Shown: positions 1 through 13,191 of the stretch, one piece after another | Layout: each line of letters begins with the position of its first letter | How positions within the stretch are numbered: the first letter of the stretch is position 1 | NCBI GenBank assembly: GCA_037447605.1 | Contig: CM074804.1 | Coordinates: 2,052,561 to 2,116,560 of the forward strand | Reading direction: 5' to 3' | Source: Zygnema circumcarinatum | Lineage: Eukaryota > Streptophyta > Zygnematophyceae > Zygnematales > Zygnemataceae | Length of the DNA: 64,000 nucleotides | Translations under genes and position numbers: made by a program | The notes under the pieces: generated by a model | The model's database searches: none | What the model was told of the DNA's origin: nothing | Seen by the model: the letters and a program-made list of their open reading frames with translations, nothing else

Positions 1-440
1 CAGGATCCCTACGTCTTCCGCTGCGCGTACCTCTGAATCTCCCGGATCCTGGCTCTATGCTGCAGGCAGACCCACAGGACCAACACAACCCTTCATCAGT
101 TTCAGCACGGACGCGCGAGTGGCCGTACAGCACCTGCAACTAGCTCAGCAGTCTCCTTTTAACCCCACTTATCTTTGTGCTACAACCGACTCTTCCCGCA
201 CGAGCCGCCGTAAGAGGCGCTCGCTCCTCTCCTCTTCTTACTGGCTTCGATACGATACGATGCGATACGATACGTACGAAGAAACAGCAACTCTAACATA
301 ATACCGCCCGCCTATTGTTATCACGGACACCCTTATATCTTCGCTACCCAATATTTTCGCCCAATATTTGCCGAAACCATGGCGAAAATATTGGGGGGTT
401 CTACTGTACCGTACTGTACCAAAGTCGTACGGTATAGTAC
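1..440 (+). repeat. Dispersed repeat, copy A
   Basis: This stretch aligns by eye with the reverse complement of about 44100-44765. Shared landmarks in the same order are a GGATCCCTACGTCTTCCGCT block near the start, a CTCAGCAGTCTCC block (about 147), a run of CGATACGATACG-type units (about 245-282), ACTCTAACATAATACC (about 291) and a CCATGGCGAAAATATT block (about 378-394). The last two blocks also recur at 42.6, 43.3 and 43.9-44.1 kb. No transposase-like ORF is present, so it looks like a non-autonomous dispersed repeat. The left end lies outside the window. Confidence 0.75.
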
Positions 441-1013
441 GGAGAACGGCCCCGGGCGCTCTCCAGACTGGAGGGCAAACAGTCCGTACAAGGGACTTTT
501 AGAGTTTTAGATTTCAAAATTAGCACGTTCTAATATCTGAGAGTTTTAGAGTTTAGAACACAATTATAATGGCCGTGCGACCATCGATATTGAACTGAGC
601 CCGTCAGAGAGCTTACCGTACGTTCTTACAGCCTTATTGCCGTACATATGTTCTAAAAGTGTTTTATAAAACGGTCTGACTTTTAGAAGTTTTGATTGTG
701 AGTTCTAATACACGACACCGTCGTCCTGCGTTCTCTTCCCTATTCCAGGTCCAGAAGGCGCGGCGGGCCGACGGGCAGTCGGTCGAATGCCAGCTGTGCC
801 CTAACGCGGCCCGCGCGAAAGGCCGGGCAGGGCCAGGCAAAGTTTTCTGAGTTCTGGCAGAGGCAGAGGCAGAGGCCGAGGGCGGAACCCATTTCAAGTC
901 TTATCTTGTGCCCGCACGCTACTCTCTGAGCTCGACAAGGGAGACAGACAGCCGACGCGTTGGAACGGGCATCGTCTCCGTCCCTTCTTCTTGCACTAGC
1001 TCCTCGCGAAAAA
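441..1013. other. Intergenic, upstream of HEL2-like gene
   Basis: No gene is recognised here. It is rich in GTACGG and TTTTAGA words near 440-700 and becomes GC-rich with a GGCAGA triplication (about 855-875) before the start codon at 1014. It presumably holds the promoter and 5' UTR of the ubiquitin ligase gene. Short ORFs on both strands show no family resemblance. Confidence 0.5.
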
Positions 1014-4000
1014 ATGACAGGGATTGAAGATTGCTGCGCTGTCTGCGCGGAGCCTCTGGAATGGGTGGCGTATGGTCTCTGCAATCACCGAGAAGTTTGC
1101 TCGACATGCATAGTGCGCCTGCGGTTTGTTTTGAAGGACAACAAATGCTGCATCTGCAAGCAGGAATGTCCGGCTGTTTTTGTTACCAAGGTAACTTTTG
1201 CTTCCCGACGCAAATATGGACCACTTCTTACTTTTTTCAAATGATTCAGCTGTTGTTAGATAGGATTCGTTGCTCTAGGTTCTGAACAATATATCAGTGT
1301 CATGTTTATTTCTATTTGGATATGGTCTCGTCTCCTCTCTGCGCGTGTACAAATTCGAGGCAGGCTCTGCATATAGCGGTCGTGTAATCATGTTACTGCC
1401 GTCTGCGGTATTTGCGAGAGCTATTCGACTGTTAAGTTCGTATGGAATGCCTCGGAGATTGGAGGTTTTCAGTGGTCATCATTGGGCTGTCGGCGCCCGT
1501 GCATCAGCGTCTGTATCATGATGTGGAAGAGAAATGGCACAATTTCTTCGCATGAGTCAACTGGATGCATTACCTGCATAGCTTACAGACATACAATCTT
1601 TTTTTTTCCAAGCTAACTTACCTTTGTCACTGCAAATGGTTTTTAGAAACAAAAAAATAATTGTTTTTTTTTTAATTGTGGATTATCTTGTGTTCCAATT
1701 ATCCAGGCTTTGGGTGATTATACGAAGCAAGCTGGTGACTTTTCCAAGCTGTCAACGCGACTGGTGCGAAAGGGAGAAGGTGACCTTTGGTATGATCCAG
1801 CAGTGGAAGCATATTTCGATGATAAGGACCACTTTAAGACCATTCAAGCGATGAATCGCCTTTCATGCGTCATGTGTGATAAAATGGATCAGCAACAGCC
1901 ACTGAGTTTGTCCAGAGGATTTGTGCCACGAGGCTTTACCTTTGGCAGTCTTGGTGCTCTGAAAAAGCACTATGATCTGGCGCACAAGCTCTCCATGTGT
2001 AGCTTGTGCCTCGAAGGCCGTAAGGTCAGTGCATCATCGGCCTTTAGCAAAATTTTGACGCATGCGACGGGGGACGGGGGACGGGGGAGGGGGAAGGGAA
2101 TGGGTTGCACATGTGTGAAGTTAGCCCGTATCCTTTTCAAAAAATCCGCTTACAAGCAGTTTTTGGGGGCTATTTTAAGCTTTTTAATCCTTTTACAATA
2201 TGAATAAGGACCTGCACTATTAGATTGCCTGCGTTGCTGAACCTCATCAATCATGACTTATGTCCGAAAGTCAGTTTCACACCGGTAGTTGCGTTCCTGA
2301 TTCTCAACCACATTGAACGCAACCACAAAATTCGTACTTAGAAAATTCGTACGTCGTACGCCATCTCCTTAGGAATTGCTCACTCCGGCTCATCAGCAGA
2401 TGACTTTGCTGAAATATCCAAGCTAAGGGTCAATACAATTATGATAATTATAGTCTTGTTTTAGTTCCTACTATATTTCCAGTTGGCCTTGAGGATATTG
2501 ATACTGTGGACAGGTCATGCACCGATTCTGTAGAGACATGACGGTTCATGAAGTCCCACTGTTTTCTATGTGTTCTGCAAACTGCTGCCTATGAAGCGGA
2601 GTATGAAGCAAGAATATCAAGTTTATCTTTGTTCACATGTGTAGTTAAAAATTAGAAAATGACAATGTGATTGTGACAATGTAATTTACTGCCAACAGGT
2701 CTTTGTGTCTGAGCAAAAATTATACCCCCCAGCACAACTGGAGAGGCATTCTGCCTCTGGAGATTCAGTGGTGGACGGGACAGATGAAGAAAGAGGTGGT
2801 TTCAAGGGCCATCCCTTATGCCAGTTTTGTCAGAAAAGATTTTACGGAGATAATGAACTCTACCAGCACATGACACAGGAGCATTACACATGCTTTCTTT
2901 GCCAGAGGTAGGTCTCTCTCTCGCTCTCTCTCCCCCCATATGTACCTGCCTTCCATCCGTAAATATCTGGCATGTTTAGTCCTTTCGATTCCGCTACGAA
3001 TAGGATTTTTTGTCTTGGTCGCGGAGCCACCATCTTATCTACGTTGCGTTGTTCTACTTCAATTCATTCCCGACAAACTGAGTAGATCACTTACATTCTT
3101 TTATCGTTCATGTTTCATGTCTTTGTGTCGTTCGTTAACTTTGAAGTTCGAGTGTGCGCTGCAGAGCTAGACCTGGGAGCTATGATTTCTTCCACAACTA
3201 TAATGACTTAGAGGTATGACTGCAGCTTCACCTTTGATGTTTTCGCAGAACTTTCGATGGAGGCTTCAAGTTGGTGTCTGATTTTTTTTCTTGACAATCG
3301 CATCTTGTAAAGGTTAATGGCCTTGGAATGATCGGAGGTTGCTTAACCATGCCATTCTCCTACAAAATTTCGACCTGCCATTTTCGTGCAAGCACTTTTG
3401 CTGTCATAAGTGCATCGGGATAGGTTGGAAGCTTGTGATTTTGCAACCAGTCGCTTTGCTAAACGGATTGATTGGAAGTTATTCGTTCGTGGGTGATTTT
3501 TATTGGCATGTTGCAGACGCACTTTCGAGGAGAACATTTTCTTTGCGAAGATCAAGGATGCCTGGAGAGAAAATTTGTCGTATTTTCCTCGGAACAAGAT
3601 TTGAAGGTCAGTGTACAGGAGTTTTTCTGGTAAGTATTGATGTTTTGTAAAGCGTATGAAGTATGTGGCTTACTATTCTGTCACTTTGAGGGTTTCTTGT
3701 GACGAAATCGAGGCAGACCTCTGAGCGAGAGCAGAGACTGAATGGACTTTCGCCACCATGTTTTTGTGCGGTTGCCAGCGGCATAATGCGCAACATCATG
3801 GAGGAAACATGTCCCGAGCAGAACGAAACCGCGCATTACAAGTGAGTTTGTCAGTCATCACTCTTCTGATTCGCAAGGCAGTATTACTGTCCTGTCTGAA
3901 GTGCGCTAGTCTTATTGTTTTTCATTATGATCTCCTGGGTCTCCTTCGTCATGTGAGCTGCATTATAATTGTCAAAGAGTACTGGCTCATTTCCTTGTTG

Positions 4001-5651
4001 TCCTTGCTTGGTTTCCTTGCTGCAGATTCCTGCAACCCAACTCTTTGACTTCTCTCGACGTCCCACTCAGGAGGGCAACAGCGCTGACAACAGCTCGCAT
4101 CGACGAATTCCGAGAGGCCGACAACCAGGGGAACCAGGAGTTTTGGTTGTTCCTCAGTCAGAAAGGATGAATGCAACAATGAGAGCAAGTATTGAGAGTG
4201 CAGCTTTGGAAAACGCCATGCGGGAATCCGTTGCTTTGGCAGAGAGCACAGAGGCGCAGAGAGTTCGAGCAAATCGTTTGGAGGCAGAGAGATGGCGGCG
4301 GCAGAACGGTACTGCCAATTCTGACAGGCCATCGGCTGTCCCGCTCACCGAAGCTTTTCCCACTCTGCCGGGGCAGGATGGCCAGCAGTTGTCTGCAGCT
4401 CCCTCTGGCCAATATTTGAATAATAGACAGCCAGGGTCAACATCACTCATAGAGGAATATTTTCCACCACTACCTGTGACCTCAAGGAATGCGAAAAAGC
4501 GAGCAAATCCGAAGGGGGTTACAAGCAGAACAAGCATGGCAAGTCTTTTGGGAGGTGGGCAATCTCTTGCTGCAGTGGGAAACACTAGTCTGAGATTGCA
4601 ACCTGGACCCTCTTCCGGAATAAGTTTAGGAGGAGGTAGCGGCGCTGCTAAACCTTGGTCGGGAGTTGCAGGGCCGTCTTCAAGGCCAGTCCAGAATCTG
4701 CCTCATGTCAGTTCATCTCCTCTTCTTGGATCACCGGCAGGTGGTGGTGGGCCGCTGCCTGGCCGGGATGTAACTGGAAACAGCAGTTCAAGCGCTGGAG
4801 TCACAAATGGAATAGCTGCTGGACTTAGCATGGAGGAGCTAAAATCAGCAAACAAGGCGCTGATAGAGAAGATCAGGGAAGGGCTAGGGGGGAATGAGCA
4901 GCAGTTTGCAGATTTTAAGGATGCGTCTGGACGGTTTCGACGGGGCGACCTTTCTTCGACATCATATTACTTGGAAATAGCGCGCTTAGGTTTGTCGTAC
5001 GTGGTTCCTGAATTGGCACGTCTTTGTCCAGACCCTCAGAAGAGGGAGGAACTTCTTGCGGCTCATGCACAAGGAATTCTTACAAATGAACCTCCAAAAT
5101 CTGCTGCGGCTGCCCATCCGGGGGGAAGCAGCGCTCTCGGCGGCTCTGTGGGCCCCTCGCGGACAGTGGCAGCCCAGCCTCCGCGCGATAGGAGTGCAGT
5201 AAGGAAGGGGAAGGTAGCCATGGATTCAGTTGCGTCAAGTAGTGCGAGAGCAAGGGGAAGTGTCCTCGACGTCAATGAGCTGTCTAATATGTCAAGTGAT
5301 GGCTTTAGGAGGATAAGAATTGGCAAGGGAGCGGTGCTGGGCAACGAAAGCCGTCTACTTACCCCACTAGGGGCGAGCAGCTCCTCTTCCATCCACGAGT
5401 CAGCCTCAGCACCGGATCTTTTGGCGCAGCAATTTCAAGGGTTGTCCGTAGCACCCGTGTCCGGGCAACGGATAACCAATGCAGGAGGCCCCATGAATGA
5501 CGACGTCTGGACTTGTCCAGTTTGCACCTTGAATAATACTGGCAACGATTGGTGTGCTGCATGTGAGTCCGGGAGACCTGGGACAGGTTTGCTGCGAGCT
5601 TCAGAGGATAGCGGATCACTTCGGTCAAGAGAAAGAAGAAGAAAAAGGTAG
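1014..5651 (+). CDS. HEL2/ZNF598-type RING E3 ubiquitin ligase
   Basis: Seven exons: 1014-1190, 1707-2024, 2699-2907, 3165-3213, 3517-3606, 3779-3841, 4026-5651. Junctions are GT-AG and in phase, giving 843 residues. The N-terminal RING (residues 7-49, CCAVCAEPLEWVAYG then HREVCSTC and CCICK) is followed by the family's linker (VFVTKALGDYT), Cys/His zinc fingers (CQFCQKRFYGDNELYQHM; CFLCQR; THFRGEHFLCED) and a long low-complexity region. The C-terminus has a RanBP2-like finger (WTCPVCTLNNTGNDWCAAC). In yeast and animals this ligase ubiquitinates 40S proteins on collided ribosomes; that role is inferred here. An upstream in-frame ATG at 960 exists, but plant homologues start just before the RING, so 1014 is preferred. 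The reading frame ends at RRRKR, while a basic family-like tail continues in another frame (see findings). Confidence 0.93.
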
Positions 5652-8600
5652 GGAAATTTCAGCGGGTGAAGCGCAGCCACGCGCTGTTCACTGCTGAGAC
5701 TCCAGAACCGTCTTCTCCTAAGCCTTGGGAAAGCAGTGCGTCCGCAAGCAGTGGACCTACCCGAGGTGCTTGGATAAAATCTGGAGGCTGATGGCCATGG
5801 CTCAACGTGACGACCTTGTCTCTTCCGCTTGGGGATGGCCCAACTGATGCTTCCGGATGAGTATGGACAGTCATTTAGTATGTCGTATAGATTCAAGGCC
5901 ACTCAACGAAGGCATTGTGAATGTTGTTCGCCTCACAATAATGTTGAGGCGTTCAATCAATGTCACTTTGTATTCGCTTCACACGTTATTGATGAAGTAA
6001 CCGCCCTTCTTGTTCCTCAGTTTGTCGTAAGCCTTTCTTCCTTGAGTCAACGTTTATAATCTTGTGGCATCTTTGCAGCTGGGTCTGCCGTGGTCCACGA
6101 CTGCTCAGAGCAACGCCCTTCGTTCATTTTCCTCGGCTCCCCAATGCTTCACAGACGAGGTCATGACATGTCTCCGCCGGTGCACGGCACTTGAAGGGGC
6201 TGATCAGGACAACAAGTTTGTGGCAGCCGCCTTTTATGCTTGTCGTGTACTGAAACGCTCTGGGTTTGTGCAGCCAACCGAGGCATGCTGGAGGCTCAAG
6301 GTGTGTTGCAAGGTGTCAGACGTGCAAAAGCTCAGGTCAGCTCCATGATGACTGTGTGGTATTGTTGTGAGTCGCTCCCCAGCATTGAGTCGTCGGCAAC
6401 CTAAACAAAGCAGTGACCTCGAAGCATCAATGACTTAGGGTCTGTACAGCATCAGCATGAAAGTGTTTGATAGGCTCTTTGTCAGGCTCCTTTTCATCGG
6501 AAACGGAGATGGAAAAAATCTAATATGTTTCGTTAACGTTCTATTACCAATTATGATACTTTGCGCGATGACTCGTGAAGCCTCTGCATACTTTAATGTT
6601 CTCCCTCTCTGTTCACAACTATTGCGAGCATATTTGCAGCCGTTTCCCCACAACTGCAAAATTAGCATCAGAAGTTCTGTAGTAGTGGCGTCGCTCCTGA
6701 AATTGATACGCAACAGTTGTTAGTCTACCTCAACTTTTGCGTTGATCTAGCATTAGCTCTACGATATCAGAGCATGGCTCTCAGCACGCTTCAGTAAGCT
6801 TGGTCTAGACAGGGTTTGCTGTTCCCGGTCGAGTTTTATGTTTGTTTGATATTGTTCAGTAACTAATGCTAGAATTGAACAGCCGACGACTTTGCTCATA
6901 CAAAAGAGAGGAAAAAAAAAACATATATATATATATATATGTTTTTATATTTATAATATATATGTTATTATGTTTTATGTTATTTTGTTTTATGTTATTT
7001 ATATATGCGATTCTACCACGACGCACCTGCGCTCACCCACCCACCCACCCGGAGGTGCACCACGCAAGGTAAGGGAGTAAGGTGCCATCAAATAAACTAT
7101 AACACATTTAATGTGCTATTCGCAGTTTCACATAATAATGCACGAGACAACGACAAGCCCAGCCGCCAAGTGATGGGTGCATATCGGATGGGCCTTTTCG
7201 ATACGATATATCGCTCACGCCACTGCGCGCACACGGCTCTGACTTCCGATCGCTTCGCGCACCCCTCGATGGCGCCCGGCCGTACGGCTCGATTTTGGGA
7301 CATACGGACATGCCACGTGGCAGTGGAGTTCTGCAAGCCAGACCTGCTGCGGCGCCTGCCAGCTGGCAAGATGGCCACGCGATGGGACCACCGCCGGCCA
7401 CGTGGCAGGCCGTACGGGCTCCATCGCCCCTGCTGACATGGCGCGCTCTCCCGGTTCCCGGGGGCGCTGCGTCGGTCAGTGGCAAAACTGGCGGTAGATC
7501 TCCCCGCTTCGTGGTGGATCCTGGCCCGTTGATCCACCGCGGCCTCGTTGATCTCGCCAGTCTGCTGGGGAAGTCTGTGGCGGCGTCTCCTCGGTTCCTG
7601 CTCTCCCTCCCATTCTCTCTGGCCTGCCCAGCCGGGCTCAGTCTTGCCATGGCGCCCTGCTCGCCGCCTGCCCGCTGCGCGCGGCTGCCGTGAGCAGAGG
7701 GTGGTGCTTGCTTTCAGTGGCCGAGCGAGCTGCTGCGGAACAGAGTGCGGCTCTGCTGGTCTGTCCTGCACTGCCTCGTGCTGTGGTGAGGCTCTCCGCC
7801 GCGCGCCTCGCTCTGAAAGGCGTCTTGCATCATTCATTAGTGGGATTCTGGCCTGGGTAAGCAGGGATTATTACTGGTGACTTGCAAGATGTGATTCGGA
7901 CAGAGCTTTATCCAGCGTATGCGTGTTTCGTTCCTCTTTCCTTGAGTTTCTGGCGCGTTTTCTTGTAGCTTCACTTCTTTTGAAAAAGGCGGCCAAGCGA
8001 CTTCTTTTGATGCCCGTCGCGAGCTTGACAGTGCTTGCACTACTTTACAAGAAAGGCACTACGGTAGTGTTGCTCTTATAAAGAACTTGGTCGCGAAATT
8101 TCCAATGGCGGCTCTGTTAGGTTCCACTTCATATACCAGTTTCTTGAATCAGTACGTTATGTATTGCGAAAGCGGTTTGGTAACCTGTTCTTACGATAGT
8201 GCTTCTTCTGTTCGTGGAAGCAGGATTCCATAGTGCGCATTGCCTTTCTCTGTAGCATCGCTATGTGTGCGGTTGCATTGCGGCATTCTGGCTGTCCTGA
8301 TGAAGGCACCTTTAGCAGCCGGCGCCTTTTCCCTCCCTTTCAGTGGCCTTCTTCACGTTTAGTTCCCATGATTAGTCTTTGGTTTGAGCAGCGGAAGTTT
8401 TTCGCAGCCCTTCGCAGTTCTACCATTTTCTGGACGCGCTGGATTCAAAAACGAGCGAGGAACATTAGCACCTATTCTCGTAACTTATTGCTGTTAAATA
8501 TAGTGAGAAAGAATCAGGAAACGCTTGATCAAATTTAGTCTTCGAACGATGAAATTGCTCCTCATTCGATAAGAATTTCTTACTCGGAAACTCTTTTGAG

Positions 8601-8961
8601 GGTTTTTATGTATTTGCCCGTTGATACTTTTTATTAAGAACATTTTTCGTGGTTGTGAAATGAGTTCTTGGATTGCATTTGTGCAGCTTTTGTAGAACTT
8701 TTTTTCCCAAATGCCAGTAAGAATTCCTTCACGCACACTCGATGGGAATATGACCTCAGGGGGTAAAGGGAATGGCTTGGGCAGCTCACTTATCCTCCCG
8801 AGTCTTTGCGGATGCAGAGCTGCCAGCTTATGGAGTCTGTCGACCCTTTTCCTCATCTCTTCATCGTTCCTTCGCCTTCATATACAAGTATATAAATATA
8901 TTTTGCAGAAGTTGTCCTCTGCCTTGCTGAGGCCATCTAAGTCGAGAACGGAGGCGAGCAA
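5652..8961. other. Gene-poor intergenic region
   Basis: No recognisable gene. The first 130 bp may be a frame-shifted or spliced tail of the upstream ligase gene. A segment at 6079-6300 is bounded by TTGCAG and AAG/GTGTGT and could be an exon, but its translation matches nothing I know. An AT-rich microsatellite lies at 6921-7010. The stretch 7000-7850 is GC-rich and holds two GCCACGTGGC palindromes (7311-7320 and about 7397-7406). From 7900 to 8940 I see nothing. Confidence 0.5.
6921..7010. repeat. AT-rich microsatellite
   Basis: A perfect (TA)n run of about 20 bp at 6921-6941 is followed by degenerate TTTTATATT and TTATGTTTTATG repeats to about 7010. Confidence 0.85.
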
Positions 8962-11900
8962 ATGACAGCGTCTGGCAAGGCGGCCATGGTCATGGCCAGC
9001 CGCTGCTGGCAGGTGCTGCAGCACCGCCGTGCCACCCTGCAGCACCTCTGCCACATGGTATCGGCTTCTCCTGCTACATGTGGAGGAGGAGAGTGGAGGC
9101 TTCAGGAGGGTGGAGCCTTTGCTGCTGAACGTGAGGACCGACTTGGGGCCGGCTGTGACGAGGTAGACCATAGGAGACAGTGGATGGCTGCACATGTCCG
9201 GAGATATTCCACTGCAATTGCAGGTGGGTGGGGAGGTCTCATCCCGTCCAACGTCAGAAAGTCCTTGAACTTAATAGTCCAGTTCAGTCCTTCCTTTTTT
9301 TCCCATTTAGAGCGTCCTGGGTTTTAGGTGCGCTTTTGTTTATATGATGGCCAACTCTGGCTGAATGGGATTTGTTTGTAACATTCCTGAGAGACTGTTT
9401 TCTTCTGCAAATAATGCGTGGAGCAGATGAAGGAATCCCTGACGAGCACGAAATATTCCGGTCTGGTCCGATGGCAGCCTATCAGAGGCACATTGCCGAG
9501 GGTACTCTGGTCGCAGGAGACGCGCATCAGGTGCTGCAGCATGTGCATGCTCACGGCTCACTTTCAGAACTGCAAGCAAAAGTTTTCCCTTGGGCGTCCA
9601 CCCCTGCTCTGCATACACATTCGTTGTATGCCCCTGGACGGACCTGAACAGGCCGTTAGAGCCGCTGTGCTTGTGACGTGGGTGCAGGAGATGGCGCTGG
9701 CGGCACTCCAGGCACTCTATGACGTGCTCATTGGCGCTGCAGCAGACGGACATTTCGCGCCCGCCAGGTGCTGCGCCACCCTGCCTGCTTTTGATAGGAC
9801 CGTGGAGTCGGACAGGGCTGTTGGGTGTGGGGGCGGCCCTCACGCTGAAGCAACGCTCAGGGGAGGGATGGGAGATGTGGGGCAGGCAGCAGAATAGGAG
9901 CCTGTGGGCGCGATGGTTGCCGAAGCCGCAGGCTGCATCGGTGCGAGGGCTCTACCTGTGGGGGGGCGTGGGCACTGGCAAGACCATGCTGATGGACATG
10001 TTCTACCACGAGCTGTGAGGCTCCCTCCTGCCTTCCTGCCTTCTCCCTGCCACGCGCATTATGCGCAGATGTCCGTATCTCACATTTGGGCGCTGATGGA
10101 ATGGCAGGCCTGCCTGGCTCCCGAAGAAACGAATCCACTTTCATGACTTCATGCTTACAGTGCAAGGACGGCTACAGGTGTTTCCCGATCCTTGGCCCAC
10201 TTCCATCGGCAGGTTGTTGCAAGTAATTGTTCCGTGTCGGATACTAGTACTTGTACTAGTCATCTGCAAGTTGATTAAATTCGTGGAGATTCTTCTTTAA
10301 GCAGCAGCTCCGTTTATGAGAACTTTGTAGTGGACCAGTCGTTTCCCTTCTCCTCGTCAAGGAAAACGTCAACTTTGCTCTGGTGGTTCTGCATGCCCGT
10401 GGGCTCATGAAAACCACCTGAGAGACAATTGAGGTGTGATGTACGCAGATGCACAGGAGAGTAGCAGACCCGCTGGCTTCTGTGGCCGAAGAGCTGAGCG
10501 CAGAGGCAACAATTCTGTGCCTTGATGAATTCATGGTGAGGCCTACCTGCCCGCAAATGCTATCTACCTGCCTGAATGCGGCTAAAGACGGGATCCGAGT
10601 CGTCCCTCCTCCGTTGATGTCGAGGACTATGATGGGTTCATAGGTGCTGACTCCTCTCTGGTGGATGTTCAGGTGACAGATGTTGCGGACGCAATGGTCC
10701 TTCACCGCCTCTTTGGACATCTGATGGCTAAAGGCGTGGTGAGAGCCATGCTGTCCTCTTGTTCACTTCTCTCTCCCAGCTCGCTTCGTGCTTTCCCTGC
10801 TGAGAGGTGCTCAGTGTCCTCATACGCACAAAAGGTTCGCTCCGTTTGTCAGTGTAAATCTGGACTTCGCTTGCGGGGATGCGTTCTTCCTCTGATTTAA
10901 TTTGAGTTGACAGGTGCTAGTCTCAACCTCCAATCGGCCACCAGATCGATTGTATGAAAACGGCCTGCAGCGTGACCTCTTTCTTCCATTCATCGCGATG
11001 CTAAAGGTGAGGGAAGGGTGTAGGCGTGCAGACTGCATTATGTTCGCCCTGTTGAGGAGGCAGGATGCGGTCCCCTGGACTCTTGGCATAGGTCTTCAAT
11101 GTGTTCCTGGGAGGTTGCTGAAAGTAGCGTATGCGTCGGTCTGCATTTTGAGTTCCATATTTTTATTGCGTAGTCTCCTATTGCGAAGTAGGGCTTGCTG
11201 TACACTTTACCGATGATTAACGCAGATTCCTCATATTATTTACATCGGTGAGTATCAAACATGGGGAAGTGTAGACATTGTCTTGACACATTCTGTATTT
11301 GCCATACTGCTCCTTCTGGGGTTCCTGCAGAGCCGTTGCGTCGTGCATGAAATTGGATCACCCACAGACTATCGCCGGCTGACTGCTGTGAGTACCAAGC
11401 TACAGAAGGGCTGGCCATTGTTACTGAGATTGCCTGACCCGTTGGACTTAACTTTTTTCAATGGAAGGTCTGGATTGGGATTGGCAGTTTCTGTTGAAGG
11501 ATCTAGAGTCATTTCATCAACGGTGTCCACTGTACTTTGCAAAAGAGGCGCTGAAAGGTGGGTATTGCTCTGGTAATGCTCTGCTGTGGTGGGCTGCAGG
11601 TTCAGCGGGGCTTTTACTTCACAGGAGAGGACGCCTCAGGTTTACTGCGCGAGAAGTTTCACATGTTGACAGAGGGATTATCTGAGAAGGAGAAGTTTGT
11701 GGAGGTGGTTATGGGCCGCCGCCTGCATGTGAGACCGGAGCTCCTTTGGGATTGGGGAAGCGTACTGCCTATTTTCTGAGTGGATCAAGTTAAATGGGTG
11801 TTCTCGCTCTCACAATTTCCGGAGGTTACCCTGCAGGTTCCTTCCGCAGCTCAAGGCATCGCCTATTTTACCTTCTACGAACTTTGCGAGACACCGACTG

Positions 11901-13191
11901 GAGCAGCAGACTACATTGCACTTGCAAGTATGTCTCCGGGGTCTCAGAGCTGCAACTGGTCGCGACCTCTCTGTTGTTGCAAGAAATACAGGTCGTGAAC
12001 AGGTGTCAGCTTCTGCAGGCTTGCTTCTCCTTCTTCTGGTGTCTTTTATTGTTATAACTTTGTAGGTCATTTAAACAGCTATGAATTCTATCACTTAACT
12101 GGTCTTTAGAAAAGCTTGCCTCTGGACTTTTGGCCTAAAGCCTTTCGTCCGCAAATCATTGTGGTACCTTTGCTAGCTTTTAACGAAAGAATTTATTTAT
12201 TATGCGAACTGCCTGTGTGTGTAATGGGGACTCCGCGCAGAGCATTTCCACACAGTGGCGCTGGATGAAATACCAAAGTTTGGCTCCTCCAACATTTCCG
12301 CTGCACACCGCTTTGTAACCCTTGTGGATGTGAGTCGGCGTTCTCTGTTTTGTGGTCAGGAAAGCTCCAGTAAGCATGCTGTTAGGTAGTTCAAAGAATT
12401 CGCAGGTAATGTACCCATGCATTAATAAGTACTATTTTTTTCGAATGCCCTCATGCCCACAAATATCATATTATTCTTGAGCTTTTCTCTGTGATATTCA
12501 ATAAACAGAACTTTGGCCACTCCCAGTTGGTTGCTTACGGAGTTTTGCTCTGAAGACGTTTGTGCAGGTTATGTATGAGCACAAGGTCCGCCTTATATGT
12601 GCAGCAGAAGCTCTTCCTGTAGAACTCTTTGAGAAGGTTGTGACAATCGCAGACGCGCCAAGAAGGACGTCGTCGAGATCTGGTCGTAGTGATGAGGTGG
12701 ATCTGGCGGTCGACAATGAGCTGGGCTTCGCCAAGGAGCGCACCATCAGCCGGTGAGTGGCAGGGCGGATGCCAGGGTGTTGCAGGGCACTTTATGCTGA
12801 CGTGGGGAGTCTCAGCTCTACTGTTGCATTCTCGACATGTGAGCATGTGGCAAAGGAACAGAGGAAACAGAGAACTGAGAAAAGAGAAAATAGAAAATAG
12901 GCTGCAGTCCAGAAGCTGGCGTTCTCACAGCGGAGTAATGGGTTCCCGAGCACAGAAGGTGGAGGGGTCCAGCAGATTAGACGTGCATGCAGGGATGTTT
13001 TGGCAAACGAGCGCAGGCGGGTTGGGGCAGAGCTGTGTGCAGGCGTGCTTGCAGTGCTGAAGCAGAGGGCGTGCAACGGGTGCAGGCTGACGGAGATGCA
13101 GAGTAGCGAATACGAGGAATATCACGCGGCCCATAGCCGGCGGGTGAATGACCTTGTTCAGGAGGAAGGTCCGTTTCTACAAGCGGTCTGA
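8962..13191 (+). CDS. AFG1/LACE1-like mitochondrial AAA ATPase
   Basis: Fourteen exons: 8962-9223, 9427-9530, 9688-9767, 9886-10014, 10108-10177, 10449-10535, 10673-10738, 10914-11006, 11331-11387, 11600-11728, 11837-11927, 12241-12329, 12568-12752, 13086-13191. All phases agree and give 515 residues. Exon 1 encodes an Arg/Ala-rich leader consistent with mitochondrial import. Walker A is GGVGTGKT (about 175-182). Walker B is ILCLDEF in exon 6, followed by [10 protein letters not shown]. Further family motifs are [30 protein letters not shown] and the tail [15 protein letters not shown]. Yeast Afg1 and human LACE1 help turn over mitochondrially encoded cytochrome oxidase subunits; the same role is inferred. 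Donors after exons 2 and 3 are weak (GTGCTG). Exon 2 follows the family order of a short [15 protein letters not shown] block before the P-loop. Confidence 0.93.

Noticed and set aside
7097-7880. Several GC-rich ORFs over 100 codons on both strands
   Set aside because: Open frames follow high GC content. None resembles a family and no splice-bounded continuation was found.
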